Source of the DNA: Acidobacteriota bacterium
GTDB lineage: Bacteria; Acidobacteriota; Terriglobia; Bryobacterales; Bryobacteraceae
Reading direction: 5' to 3'
NCBI GenBank assembly: GCA_023436715.1
Contig: JAEZIJ010000253.1
Span: 1 to 21,551 of the forward strand
Length of the DNA: 21,551 nt
Shown: positions 1-7,062 of the stretch, piece after piece
How the letters are laid out: the number at the start of each line of letters is the position of its first letter
Position numbering within the stretch: position 1 is the first letter of the stretch
The notes under the pieces: model-generated
Told to the model about the DNA's origin: nothing
Seen by the model: only the letters and a program-made list of their open reading frames with translations
The model's database searches: none
Translations under genes and position numbers: made by a program

Positions 1-55
1 TCAGCCAATCCCGTTCCTTCTGCGTCAGCAACAACAGCTCCTGTTCTTCGGCCAC
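1..55 (-). CDS. Possible N-terminus of an IS transposase, cut by the window edge
   Basis: On the minus strand a GTG at 55 opens a frame that runs off the left edge and reads VAEEQELLLLTQKERDWL. The segment ELLLLTQKERDWL resembles the first residues of ISNCY/IS1202-type transposases, which begin with a short acidic stretch and then an L(T/S)xKExDRL helix leading into a helix-turn-helix. Only 18 codons are visible, and there is a stop codon not far upstream in the same frame, so the start must lie near here. No good Shine-Dalgarno is visible. The family assignment is inferred from a short motif only; it could also be an unrelated helix or a chance open frame. Confidence 0.35.
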   Translation of the reverse strand, partial: MAEEQELLLLTQKERDWL

Positions 56-186
56 GTCCCAAGATGGCCGATCCCATCAGGAACGTTCTACTTTGCCATA
101 ACAGGAATTTCTCACGTTGCTGCGACAACGAAAGCAGGAACCACACTGGCGCGCGGCCCGTCTGATAGGCTGGTAGGGATATCCCT
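56..186. other. Intergenic region left of moaDE with three CAGGAA repeats
   Basis: This 131 bp stretch holds three direct copies of CAGGAA, at 78-83, 102-107 and 135-140, and a small inverted repeat CGTTG/CAACG around 115-130. If the left-edge frame is a transposase, this could be the end of the insertion sequence, but the outer end of a terminal inverted repeat cannot be placed without the other end. An AGGG at 175-178 may serve as ribosome binding site for the next gene. Confidence 0.25.
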
Positions 187-900
187 GTGCGCGTCAAGGT
201 CTTGTTTTTCGGCATGTTAAAGGACATCGTCGGCCTCTCGGAGGAACTTCTCGACGTCGGGCCGGAGGCGCAGGCCGGGGAGGTTTTCGAGCACTATGCC
301 CGGCTGCATCCGAAGCTGCGCGAGATGCAGAAGAGCGTTCTCCTGGCGCGCAACCAGCAGTTTTCGCCCGCGTCCGATCCGCTTGCGGAAGGCGACGAGG
401 TGGCGCTGCTCCCTCCGGTAAGCGGAGGAACGTCGGAATACACGCACGCGATCGAACGCGGCGAGAGCTTTTTCGGCCTCACGCGCGAGCCGATCGACAC
501 CGAGAGCCTCGTCAGGCGGGTCCGCCGCGGCTCCGACGGCGCGGTGGTGACGTTCGAAGGCGTCGCGCGCGACAACACGAAAGGCCGGCCAACGCTTTAT
601 CTCGATTACGAATGCTATGAACCGATGGCCGTGAAGATGATGGCCGAGATCGGCTGCGATGTCGCTCGCGGGCATGCCATAGGCAGGCTCGCGATGGTTC
701 ACCGGCTGGGCCGCGTTGAGATCGGCGAAACCAGCGTGGCGATCGTTGTGGCCTCGCCTCACCGCAAGGCCGCATTCGAGGCGGCGATGGAAAGCATCGA
801 CCGCCTGAAGCGGACCGTGCCCATCTGGAAAAAGGAAACATTTGCCGATGGGGAAGTGTGGGTCGAGGGCGAGTGGGACGATTCGGTGACGAAGCGATGA
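187..900 (+). CDS. moaX: Fused molybdopterin synthase: MoaD sulfur carrier plus MoaE catalytic subunit
   Basis: This 237-residue protein joins the two subunits of molybdopterin synthase, which inserts dithiolene sulfur into precursor Z (cPMP) in cytoplasmic molybdenum cofactor synthesis. Residues 1-81 are a MoaD ubiquitin-like fold ending in PPVSGG, with the Gly-Gly at 80-81. Residues of about 95-237 are MoaE: GAVVTFEG at 118-125, PHRKAAFEA at 191-199, and the two lysines equivalent to the E. coli MoaE active-site pair at 208 and 215 (DRLKRTVPIWKK). The GTG start keeps the first MoaD strand (VKVLFFG) and has AGGG 8 bases upstream. The MoaD C-terminus must be free to carry a thiocarboxylate, so the fusion implies cleavage after Gly81, as reported for the fused M. 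tuberculosis enzyme MoaX. It overlaps the next gene by 4 bp. Confidence 0.92.
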   Translation: MRVKVLFFGMLKDIVGLSEELLDVGPEAQAGEVFEHYARLHPKLREMQKSVLLARNQQFSPASDPLAEGDEVALLPPVSGGTSEYTHAIERGESFFGLTREPIDTESLVRRVRRGSDGAVVTFEGVARDNTKGRPTLYLDYECYEPMAVKMMAEIGCDVARGHAIGRLAMVHRLGRVEIGETSVAIVVASPHRKAAFEAAMESIDRLKRTVPIWKKETFADGEVWVEGEWDDSVTKR

Positions 901-1826
901 TTACGCGGCGGCGGATGCTGGTGACGCTAGCCGGCGGCGCCTGCGCGGCGCTTGCGCAGGAAAACGTATTCCGTGTGGACGTGCGGCTGGTCCGCATCCT
1001 CGCCACCGTGAAGACGAGCTCCGGCGAACTCGTCGGCGATCTCAAGAAGACCGATTTCCAGGTTTTCGATAACGGCGTGCCCCAGAACATCTCGGTATTC
1101 GAGCACCACACCGAGCAGCCGCTTTCGGTCGCGATGATGGTGGATACGAGCGCTTCAACGGGAATCGACCTGAAGTATGAGGTTGAATCCGTGAGCCGGT
1201 TCCTGCGAGCGCTGTTTTCCGAAGGCAACCCGCAGGACGCCGTCGAGCTTTACGCCTTCGACGCCGATACCACGCTGCTTTCGAGCTTCACTCGCCGTAT
1301 GGACCGCCTGGAGCGCGAACTGAAGGGATTGAAGGCGTCAGGGGGAACGAGCCTCTATGACGCGTTGTGCTTCGCGTCGGCGAGCCTCGAAGGCAGGGAG
1401 GGGCGGCACGTCATCGTGCTGATTACCGACGGCGGCGACACCACCAGCGCAAAGAGCTTCCACCAGGCGCTCGAAGCCGCGCAGATGGCGGACGCGGTGA
1501 TTTACCCTGTCCTCGTGGTGCCGGTGACGAATGACCCCGGGCGGAATGTGGGCGGCGAGAACGCGCTCACCTCGCTTGCACAAGGGACAGGGGGCCGCGT
1601 GTTCGCTCCCACGCTTGGTCCGGCGCTGGACCAGGCTTTCACCGGCATACTCCGCGAACTCCGCACCCAGTATCTTCTCGGCTATTATCCGGCGAACCTC
1701 CCTTTGGCGAAGGAGCGGTTCCACCGCATCGACATCAAGCTAAACCGGCCTGATTTGCGGGTGCTGGCGCGAAGCGGCTATTATGGGGAATCCGAGGAAG
1801 CCCATGGGTGGACCCCGGTGCGGTGA
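897..1826 (+). CDS. Exported VWFA-domain protein, acidobacterial type
   Basis: A 309-residue protein with an N-terminal export signal (residues 1-20, RRRML then a hydrophobic run ending ALAQ, possibly Tat-dependent). A von Willebrand factor A domain spans roughly 75-265. The metal-ion-dependent adhesion site is intact: DTSAS at 83-87, Thr151 in SGGTSLYDAL, and Asp178 in ITDGGDT. The GYYP (262-265) and RSGYY (292-296) stretches near the end match the VWFA-related family greatly expanded in Acidobacteria (TIGR03436 type). The ligand and role are unknown; VWA domains usually bind proteins. The ATG at 897 overlaps the TGA of the molybdopterin synthase gene (ATGA), indicating translational coupling; a longer in-frame start at 858 would destroy the signal peptide and is rejected. 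Confidence 0.88.
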   Translation: MITRRRMLVTLAGGACAALAQENVFRVDVRLVRILATVKTSSGELVGDLKKTDFQVFDNGVPQNISVFEHHTEQPLSVAMMVDTSASTGIDLKYEVESVSRFLRALFSEGNPQDAVELYAFDADTTLLSSFTRRMDRLERELKGLKASGGTSLYDALCFASASLEGREGRHVIVLITDGGDTTSAKSFHQALEAAQMADAVIYPVLVVPVTNDPGRNVGGENALTSLAQGTGGRVFAPTLGPALDQAFTGILRELRTQYLLGYYPANLPLAKERFHRIDIKLNRPDLRVLARSGYYGESEEAHGWTPVR

Positions 1827-1835
1827 GGTGTATCT

Positions 1836-2141
1836 GTGAACGGCAAGAACAACGTGAAGATCGGCGGCGGCAAGGGCAACTATAGCAGGAAACCGCCGGC
1901 TGGCGGCGGCACCCCCCAGAGCAAGAGCAAATCCAGGGCGCCGGAACAGACCTTCGAGGAAGTGCGCTACCTGAAGTACCTCATCGACAATGAGGTCCCG
2001 GTCAGGGTGAAGCTGCGCGACAACTCCGAGATCGCCGGCACCATCGAGTATTACGACCACTCGTTCGTGCGGCTGACCCGGCACACCGAGCCCAACCTGT
2101 TCGTCTACAAGCACGAAATCAAGTATTTGTACGAAGAATAA
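1836..2141 (+). CDS. hfq: Hfq-like Sm-fold RNA-binding protein with basic N-terminal tail
   Basis: A 101-residue protein whose last 60 residues form an Hfq/Sm fold: helix 40-52, NEVPVRVKLRDNSEIAGTIEYYDH as the Sm1 strands (52-75), a conserved-position Phe77, and the Sm2 signature FVYKHEI at 89-95 with the Lys92-His93 pair equivalent to E. coli Lys56-His57. It is expected to form a ring that binds small RNAs and mRNAs. Differences from E. coli Hfq: the disordered tail is N-terminal (1-38, rich in Gly, Lys, Ser) and there is none at the C-terminus; the proximal-face Gln8 is not obvious; and the rim RRER motif is replaced by IDNE. The GTG start has GAGGTG at 1825-1830, 5 bases upstream, overlapping the stop of the VWFA gene, so the two are probably cotranscribed. 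Confidence 0.85.
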   Translation: MNGKNNVKIGGGKGNYSRKPPAGGGTPQSKSKSRAPEQTFEEVRYLKYLIDNEVPVRVKLRDNSEIAGTIEYYDHSFVRLTRHTEPNLFVYKHEIKYLYEE

Positions 2142-2398
2142 GGCAGCAGGGGCTAAAGCCCTGGGCCGGGGCGCCTTTGCGGCACGGCTAAAGCCGTGCC
2201 CTGATACAAGGCCGAAGCCACGGACTTCCACTTGCCTGGGTAGCGCAGCCTCGCCCCTAAAGCCGTGCCCTGATACGAAGCCCAAGCGACGGACTTCCAG
2301 TTGCCTGAATGACGCGACTGACACGGGTCGTGGGTAGCGCAGCCTCGCCGCTAAGCTGTGCCCTGATACACGGCCCCACGGACTTCCACCTGACAGGC
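2142..2398. repeat. Palindromic intergenic repeat block 1
   Basis: It begins directly after the hfq stop. It holds GGGCTAAAGCCC (2150-2161) and the perfect palindrome GGCACGGCTAAAGCCGTGCC (2181-2200, 9 bp arms, 2-base centre), then degenerate half copies (CTAAAGCCGTGCCCTGATAC near 2257, and a diverged CTAAGCTGTGCCCTGATAC near 2353). The flank GGGTAGCGCAGCCTCGCC occurs at 2238 and 2332, a 94 bp period equal to the unit length of the array at the right edge. The first hairpin could also end the moa-hfq transcript, although no T-run follows. No convincing gene is seen here. Confidence 0.85.
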
Positions 2399-2421
2399 TT
2401 CCTTTATGTACAAAAGGCTCT

Positions 2422-2429
2422 GCTAAAAT
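2422..2429 (+). promoter_or_regulatory. Probable extended -10 promoter of the inositol phosphatase gene
   Basis: TGCTAAAAT (extended -10, TGn plus TAAAAT at 2424-2429) lies only 11 bases before the ATG at 2441. No clear -35 is present. Transcription would start about 4 bases before the start codon, giving a nearly leaderless mRNA. Confidence 0.4.
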
Positions 2430-2440
2430 TGGGTTTCCCT

Positions 2441-3262
2441 ATGGCTTCCTATCTGGAAACCGCTATGGAGATCGCGCGCGAGGCGGGCGCGCTCCTGGCG
2501 AACTATTTTGAACGGCGGATCGGCTTCGAGTTGAAAGGCGAGTACGACCTTGTCACCGAGGCCGACCGCGCTTCGGAGCGCCTCGTGGTGGAGCACCTGC
2601 GCTCTCACTTCCCTTCCCATTCGATCGTGGCGGAGGAAGGCGGCGGACAGCAGAACTCGAAGGAATACTGCTGGTACGTGGACCCGCTCGACGGCACCAC
2701 GAACTTCGCCCACGGCTTCCCGGTCTTTAACGTCACGCTGGCGCTCGAACACGCCGGCGAATTGGTTGCCGGGTGCATCTTCGACCCCACGCGCCAGGAG
2801 ATGTTCGCTGCCGAGCGCGGCGCGGGCGCGTACCTGAACAACCGCCGCCGCATCCGGGTCTCGAAGGTCAACAAACTGGAAGAGATGCTGGTGGCTACGG
2901 GCTTCCCGAGCAGGCGGCGGCACGCGGACATCAACGTCCATTTCTTTTATCAGTTGGCGATGTTCACGCACGGCGTACGCCGCGCCGGTTCGGCCGCGCT
3001 CGACCTCGCCTATGTCGCCTCGGGCCGGCTGGACGGCTTCTGGGAGTTCAACCTGAACCCCTGGGACGTCGCGGCTGGCATTCTGCTGGTCAGGGAAGCG
3101 GGTGGATCGGTGTCCGACATGTGCGGGCGCCCGGTTTCTCTGCGCGGTCCGCACATTCTCGCCGACAACGGCCTGACGCATGCGAGCGTACTCGGCCTGT
3201 TCGAAGAAGTGTTCACAAACAACGCGAGGGTGCCGCTGCCCGAAATCTGCGGAGCGCGGTAA
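2441..3262 (+). CDS. suhB: Inositol monophosphatase family protein (SuhB-like)
   Basis: A 273-residue Mg-dependent sugar-phosphate phosphatase of the IMPase family, close to the usual length (about 265). Metal-binding motifs are complete: AEEGG with Glu65-Glu66, motif A DPLDGTTNF from residue 81, and motif B WDVAAG at 208-213. The likely reaction is hydrolysis of inositol-1-phosphate or a related sugar phosphate in the cytoplasm; the family also includes histidinol-phosphatase and 3'-phosphoadenosine-5'-phosphate phosphatase branches, which cannot be separated by eye. The ATG at 2441 is chosen because homology begins there (MASYLETAMEIAREAG); an in-frame start at 2309 lies inside the repeat block. 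No clear Shine-Dalgarno is present; the promoter-like sequence sits immediately upstream. Confidence 0.88.
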   Translation: MASYLETAMEIAREAGALLANYFERRIGFELKGEYDLVTEADRASERLVVEHLRSHFPSHSIVAEEGGGQQNSKEYCWYVDPLDGTTNFAHGFPVFNVTLALEHAGELVAGCIFDPTRQEMFAAERGAGAYLNNRRRIRVSKVNKLEEMLVATGFPSRRRHADINVHFFYQLAMFTHGVRRAGSAALDLAYVASGRLDGFWEFNLNPWDVAAGILLVREAGGSVSDMCGRPVSLRGPHILADNGLTHASVLGLFEEVFTNNARVPLPEICGAR

Positions 3263-3266
3263 GCCA

Positions 3267-3296
3267 TTTAAAAATCTTTACTTCCGGTTGTATAAG
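3267..3296 (+). promoter_or_regulatory. Candidate promoter of the nucleoside salvage operon
   Basis: A TATAAG hexamer at 3291-3296 has a weak -35-like TTTAAA at 3267-3272 with an 18-base spacer, in an AT-rich patch that stands out from the GC-rich surroundings. It lies in the 55 bp gap before the pyrimidine-nucleoside phosphorylase gene, the only gap in this area large enough for a promoter. Confidence 0.4.
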
Positions 3297-3317
3297 ATGG
3301 TAGATTGAGTGTCTTCC

Positions 3318-4622
3318 ATGCGAACTGTTGACTTGATACACCGAAAGCGTGACGGCGAGGAGTTGAGCTCCCAGGAGATCGCCTGGATGATCGACGGGTA
3401 TACCCGGGGCGAGATTCCAGACTATCAGATGTCAGCGTTTCTGATGGCGGTCTTCTTTTCGGGTATGTCCGACAGGGAGGTCTCGACTCTTACCGAGTGC
3501 ATGGTGCGATCGGGCGAGACGCTCGACCTCTCCGCGATACCCGGCGTGAAGGTGGACAAACACTCGACAGGCGGCGTGGGCGACAAGACCAGCCTGATCG
3601 CGGCGCCGCTGGCCGCCGCAGCCGGCGTGGTTGTCCCGATGATCTCGGGCCGCGGACTGGGTCACACGGGCGGCACCCTGGACAAGCTGGAATCAATTCC
3701 CGGACTCCGCACGAATCTTACGATTGACGAATTCCGCGCGCAACTCGCCAAGTTGAACCTCGCGTTTATCGGCCAATCCGAGCAAGTGGCCCCGGCGGAC
3801 GGCAAACTCTACAGCCTGAGGGACGCCTCCGCGACCGTCGAGTCGATTCCGCTGATTGCGTCTTCGATCATGTCGAAGAAGCTCGCGGTGGGACTCGACG
3901 CGCTGGTGCTCGATGTGAAGGTCGGCTCCGGAGCGTTCATGAAGCGGCAGGTGGATGCCCGCAGGCTGGCGCAGATGATGGTGGGAATCGGCCGCCGCAT
4001 GGATAAGCGGGTTCAGGCGTTGATCACGGACATGAGCCAGCCGCTCGGGTATGCGATCGGCAACGCGCTCGAAGTGATGGAAGTATCGCAGACGCTGCAA
4101 AGCGCCGGGCCGAACGACCTGACGCGGTTGTCGCTCGAACTCGCGGCGCGCATGATTTACCTTGGCAAGGCCGCCGATTCGCTCGATGCGGCGCGGGATA
4201 TCGCCCAGCGCAGACTCCTGGACGGCTCCGGGTATCGCAAATTCAAAGAAGTCATTCAGGCGCAGGGCGGAAACCCGCAGGTGCTGGACCGGTTCGACCT
4301 GCTTCCGAATGCGAGCGGCGCGAGGGAAATCACCTCGCCGCGCGCCGGCTTTGTGAGCCAGGTCAAGGCGGAGGATATCGGGCAGGCATCCGCCATGATC
4401 GGCGCCGGGCGCGACACGATGGATGCGGCTATCGACCCGGCGGTCGGCGTGATTCTCGAAGTGAAGGTCGGTGAAAAGGTTGAGGCCGGCGCGGTTCTGT
4501 GCCGCCTCTACTACACGAAGGAAGACCGGCTGGAAGAAGCGGCGCAGCTTGTCGAGGACGCGTTCCGCATCTCCTCGCACCAACCCGAGGAGCGCGAGTT
4601 GATTCTGGAGACAGTCGGCTAG
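3318..4622 (+). CDS. pdp: Pyrimidine-nucleoside (thymidine) phosphorylase
   Basis: A 434-residue enzyme that cleaves thymidine, deoxyuridine or uridine with phosphate to base and (deoxy)ribose-1-phosphate. The phosphate-binding loop KHSTGGVGDK is at 81-90 and the second signature SGRGLGHTGGTLDKLES at 110-126; VGSGAFMK follows near 206. The N-terminus (MRTVDLIHRKRDGEELS) and the total length are closer to the broad-specificity PyNP type of Gram-positives than to E. coli DeoA (440 residues), but specificity cannot be fixed by eye. The ATG at 3318 matches the family N-terminus and has GAG 9 bases upstream; an in-frame GTG at 3309 adds only three residues and is 12 bases after the -10, so it remains possible. 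First gene of the salvage operon, 16 bp before nupC. Confidence 0.92.
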   Translation: MRTVDLIHRKRDGEELSSQEIAWMIDGYTRGEIPDYQMSAFLMAVFFSGMSDREVSTLTECMVRSGETLDLSAIPGVKVDKHSTGGVGDKTSLIAAPLAAAAGVVVPMISGRGLGHTGGTLDKLESIPGLRTNLTIDEFRAQLAKLNLAFIGQSEQVAPADGKLYSLRDASATVESIPLIASSIMSKKLAVGLDALVLDVKVGSGAFMKRQVDARRLAQMMVGIGRRMDKRVQALITDMSQPLGYAIGNALEVMEVSQTLQSAGPNDLTRLSLELAARMIYLGKAADSLDAARDIAQRRLLDGSGYRKFKEVIQAQGGNPQVLDRFDLLPNASGAREITSPRAGFVSQVKAEDIGQASAMIGAGRDTMDAAIDPAVGVILEVKVGEKVEAGAVLCRLYYTKEDRLEEAAQLVEDAFRISSHQPEERELILETVG

Positions 4623-4638
4623 AACGCCGCCGGCACGC

Positions 4639-5862
4639 ATGGGCCGCTTTACGGGAATCATTGGGCTGCTCGCCATTTTGGGAGTGGCTTTTCTCTTTTC
4701 CAGGAAGCGGCGTGCAATCCAGCCGCGCGTGTTGATCTGGGGCCTCGGGCTTCAGTTCGGGTTCGCGTTCCTCGTTCTTAAAACAGGATTCGGGCAGGTA
4801 TTCCAGGCCGCCACCGGCGCGGTGAACGCAATGCTCGGCTACGCGGAGGCGGGCAGCAACTTCGTTTTCGGGCCGCTCGGAACGAAAGCGGGGCCGTTCG
4901 GCGTCGTGTTCGCCTTTCAGGTTCTCCCCATCGTTATTTTCATCGCGTCGTTTTTCGCCATCCTGTATTACCTCGGCGTCATGCAGTGGGTGATTCGCGG
5001 GATGGCGATCGTAATGCAGAAAGTGATGGGCGCGAGTGGAGCCGAATCCACCAACGTCGCGGCCAGCATCTTCATGGGTCAGACCGAAGCCCCGCTCACG
5101 ATACGCCCATTCATCGCGAAGATGACGCAGTCGGAACTGTTTACGGTGATGACGAGCGGCATGGCGCACGTTTCCGGCGCGGTGATGGCGGCGTACGTCA
5201 TGGTGGCGAAGGTCGAGATCAGGCACCTGCTCACCGCGGTGATTATGACCGCGCCCGCCACGATCATGCTCGCCAAGATCATGATGCCGGAAACCGAGCA
5301 GCCGGAGACCGCGGGCAAGGTGGACGTGCATGTCGAGAAGCCGGGCGTCAACCTCATCGACGCGGCTGCGCGCGGCGCAGGCGACGGTCTGCACCTGGCG
5401 CTGAACATCGGCGCCATGCTGATCGCCTTCATCGCGCTGATCGCGATGGTGAACGGATTTCTCGGCTGGGCGCACACACTGCCTGCGATGGGCTGGCTGC
5501 CGCCCACGCTCGAAAGCCTGTTTGGAATTCTGTTCTCGCCGGTCGCCTGGATACTCGGAGTGAGTTGGAAGGACGCGGCGGCAGTGGGGAACCTGCTGGG
5601 AACGCGGCTTGTGATGAACGAGTTTGTCGCGTTCATGCAACTCGGCCCGATGAAGGCCCAACTCGATCCTCGCTCGTTCACCATCGCTACGTACGCGTTG
5701 TGCGGGTTCGCGAACTTAAGCTCGATTGCGATACAGATCGGCGGCATCGGCGCGCTGGCCCCGAGCAGGAAATCCGACCTGGCCCGGCTCGGGCTGAGAG
5801 CGGTCGCGGCCGGCACGATGGCGAACTTCATGTCCGCCTGCATCGCGGGGATGCTGCTGTGA
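4639..5862 (+). CDS. nupC: NupC-type concentrative nucleoside transporter
   Basis: A 407-residue inner-membrane protein of the CNT family, which imports nucleosides with H+ or Na+. Signature sequences are present in order: GQTEAPL at 147-153 (nucleoside-binding GQTE of the family), MNEFVAF at 326-332, and YALCGFANLSSIAIQIGG at 352-369. Hydrophobic segments at about 3-21, 32-50, 93-116, 176-192, 198-216, 251-272 and 295-310, plus re-entrant loops, fit the CNT fold. Its place between two nucleoside phosphorylases supports uptake of both pyrimidine and purine nucleosides. No good Shine-Dalgarno is visible before the ATG; translation may be coupled to the gene 16 bp upstream. The stop overlaps the next start. 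Confidence 0.93.
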   Translation: MGRFTGIIGLLAILGVAFLFSRKRRAIQPRVLIWGLGLQFGFAFLVLKTGFGQVFQAATGAVNAMLGYAEAGSNFVFGPLGTKAGPFGVVFAFQVLPIVIFIASFFAILYYLGVMQWVIRGMAIVMQKVMGASGAESTNVAASIFMGQTEAPLTIRPFIAKMTQSELFTVMTSGMAHVSGAVMAAYVMVAKVEIRHLLTAVIMTAPATIMLAKIMMPETEQPETAGKVDVHVEKPGVNLIDAAARGAGDGLHLALNIGAMLIAFIALIAMVNGFLGWAHTLPAMGWLPPTLESLFGILFSPVAWILGVSWKDAAAVGNLLGTRLVMNEFVAFMQLGPMKAQLDPRSFTIATYALCGFANLSSIAIQIGGIGALAPSRKSDLARLGLRAVAAGTMANFMSACIAGMLL

Positions 5863-6674
5863 AGGAAATTCTCGAAGCGAAACAGTATCTGGAGCGGCTC
5901 GCAACGAACGCGCCGAAAGTGGCTGTGGTGCTCGGCAGCGGGCTTGGCGCATTCGCGGACGAACTCAGCGCCACCCAGGAAGTAGCGTACTCCTCGATTC
6001 CACACTGGCCGCAATCGACTGCGGTTGGGCATGCGGGCAAGCTCGTCTTCGGCTGCCTGGGCCAATTGCCCGTGGTGGTGATGGCGGGCCGTGCGCATCT
6101 TTACGAGGGCTACACGCCGGAGCAGGTGGTTTTCGGCGTGCGCGTGTTGGCGAAACTCGGCGTGCGCGCGTTCGTGTTCACGAATGCAGCCGGCGGCATC
6201 AACCCGTCATACGGCCGGGGCGGCCTCGTGCTCATCTCCGACCACATCAACCTGCAAGGCTCGAATCCGCTCGCAGGTCCGAACGACGAAGCGCTTGGGG
6301 CCCGCTTCCCCGATATGTCGGAAGCCTACTCCGCCGAGTTGCGCAAACTCGCGAAGAATGTGGCGGACGAACTCGGCGTCGCTCTGGGTGAAGGCGTGTA
6401 TGCGGCGATGCTCGGGCCGAGTTATGAGACTCCGGCCGAGATCCGCTACCTGCGCGCGATCGGCGCGGACCTCGTGGGAATGTCCACGGTGCCGGAAGTC
6501 ATCGCGGCGAACCACATGGGCGCGCGGGTGCTCGCTATTTCCTGCGTTACGAACATGGCGGCGGGCATCCTGCCGCAGAAGATAACGCACGCCGAAGTGC
6601 TCGAAACCGGCGAGATGGTGCGGGGAACGCTGGTGAAATTCTTGAAAGCACTGCTCGCCCGCATCGAGGTCTGA
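5859..6674 (+). CDS. punA: Purine nucleoside phosphorylase, trimeric type
   Basis: A 271-residue enzyme that phosphorolyses inosine and guanosine (and deoxy forms) to the base and (deoxy)ribose-1-phosphate. Family motifs: phosphate loop VLGSGLG at 24-30, GHAGKLVFG at 57-65, AGRAHLYEGY at 76-85, TNAAGGINPSY at 108-118, GPSYETPAE at 186-194, VGMSTVPE at 206-213. Glu190 and Asn232 correspond to the human Glu201/Asn243 pair that contacts 6-oxopurines, suggesting adenosine is a poor substrate. The GTG start at 5859 shares the sequence GTGA with the nupC stop, a 4 bp overlap typical of translational coupling; the open frame extends far upstream inside nupC but that part is not coding. Confidence 0.93.
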   Translation: MKEILEAKQYLERLATNAPKVAVVLGSGLGAFADELSATQEVAYSSIPHWPQSTAVGHAGKLVFGCLGQLPVVVMAGRAHLYEGYTPEQVVFGVRVLAKLGVRAFVFTNAAGGINPSYGRGGLVLISDHINLQGSNPLAGPNDEALGARFPDMSEAYSAELRKLAKNVADELGVALGEGVYAAMLGPSYETPAEIRYLRAIGADLVGMSTVPEVIAANHMGARVLAISCVTNMAAGILPQKITHAEVLETGEMVRGTLVKFLKALLARIEV

Positions 6675-6675
6675 C

Positions 6676-7062
6676 ATGGACCCTCTGCTCCAGGCCGCGC
6701 TGGCCGCACGCGAGCACGCGCACGCGCCGTTTTCCAACTTCAAAGTGGGCGCCGCGCTCCAAGACGCGTCCGGGCGCATTCATACCGGCTGCAACGTCGA
6801 GAACGCCACCTACGGCCTCACCGTCTGCGCCGAACGCGTGGCCGTGTTCAAAGCGGTATCCGAAGGCGCGCGCAAGTTCACCCGCATAGCGGTTGCGGCG
6901 GATACGCAGGCTCTGACGCCTCCCTGCGGCGCATGCCGGCAGATTCTCTGGGAGTTTTGCGGCGATATCGAGGTGATCCTCGTCAACCTCGAAGGGCGGA
7001 GCGAGTGCTTCCGCCTCAAGGATCTCTACCCGAGGCCTTTCGATGCTTCGTTTATTTCTTAG
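6676..7062 (+). CDS. cdd: Cytidine deaminase
   Basis: A 128-residue tetrameric-type cytidine deaminase that converts cytidine or deoxycytidine to uridine or deoxyuridine, substrates for the pyrimidine phosphorylase of the same operon. Zinc and catalytic residues are intact: Cys51-Ala-Glu53 and Pro83-Cys84-x2-Cys87 (PCGACRQ). The nucleoside-binding stretch NVEN is at 40-43. Length is typical of the short homotetrameric class. It starts one base after the purine phosphorylase stop and overlaps the next gene by 20 bp. Confidence 0.95.
   Translation: MDPLLQAALAAREHAHAPFSNFKVGAALQDASGRIHTGCNVENATYGLTVCAERVAVFKAVSEGARKFTRIAVAADTQALTPPCGACRQILWEFCGDIEVILVNLEGRSECFRLKDLYPRPFDASFIS

Noticed and set aside
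3693..5661. Long open frames antisense to pdp and nupC
   Set aside because: High-GC codon bias keeps the antisense frames open; the products are His/Arg-rich without domains, while the plus strand carries clear enzyme and transporter motifs.
4986..5858. Upstream extension of the purine nucleoside phosphorylase frame
   Set aside because: It lies within nupC in another frame; homology and the GTGA overlap place the start at 5859.
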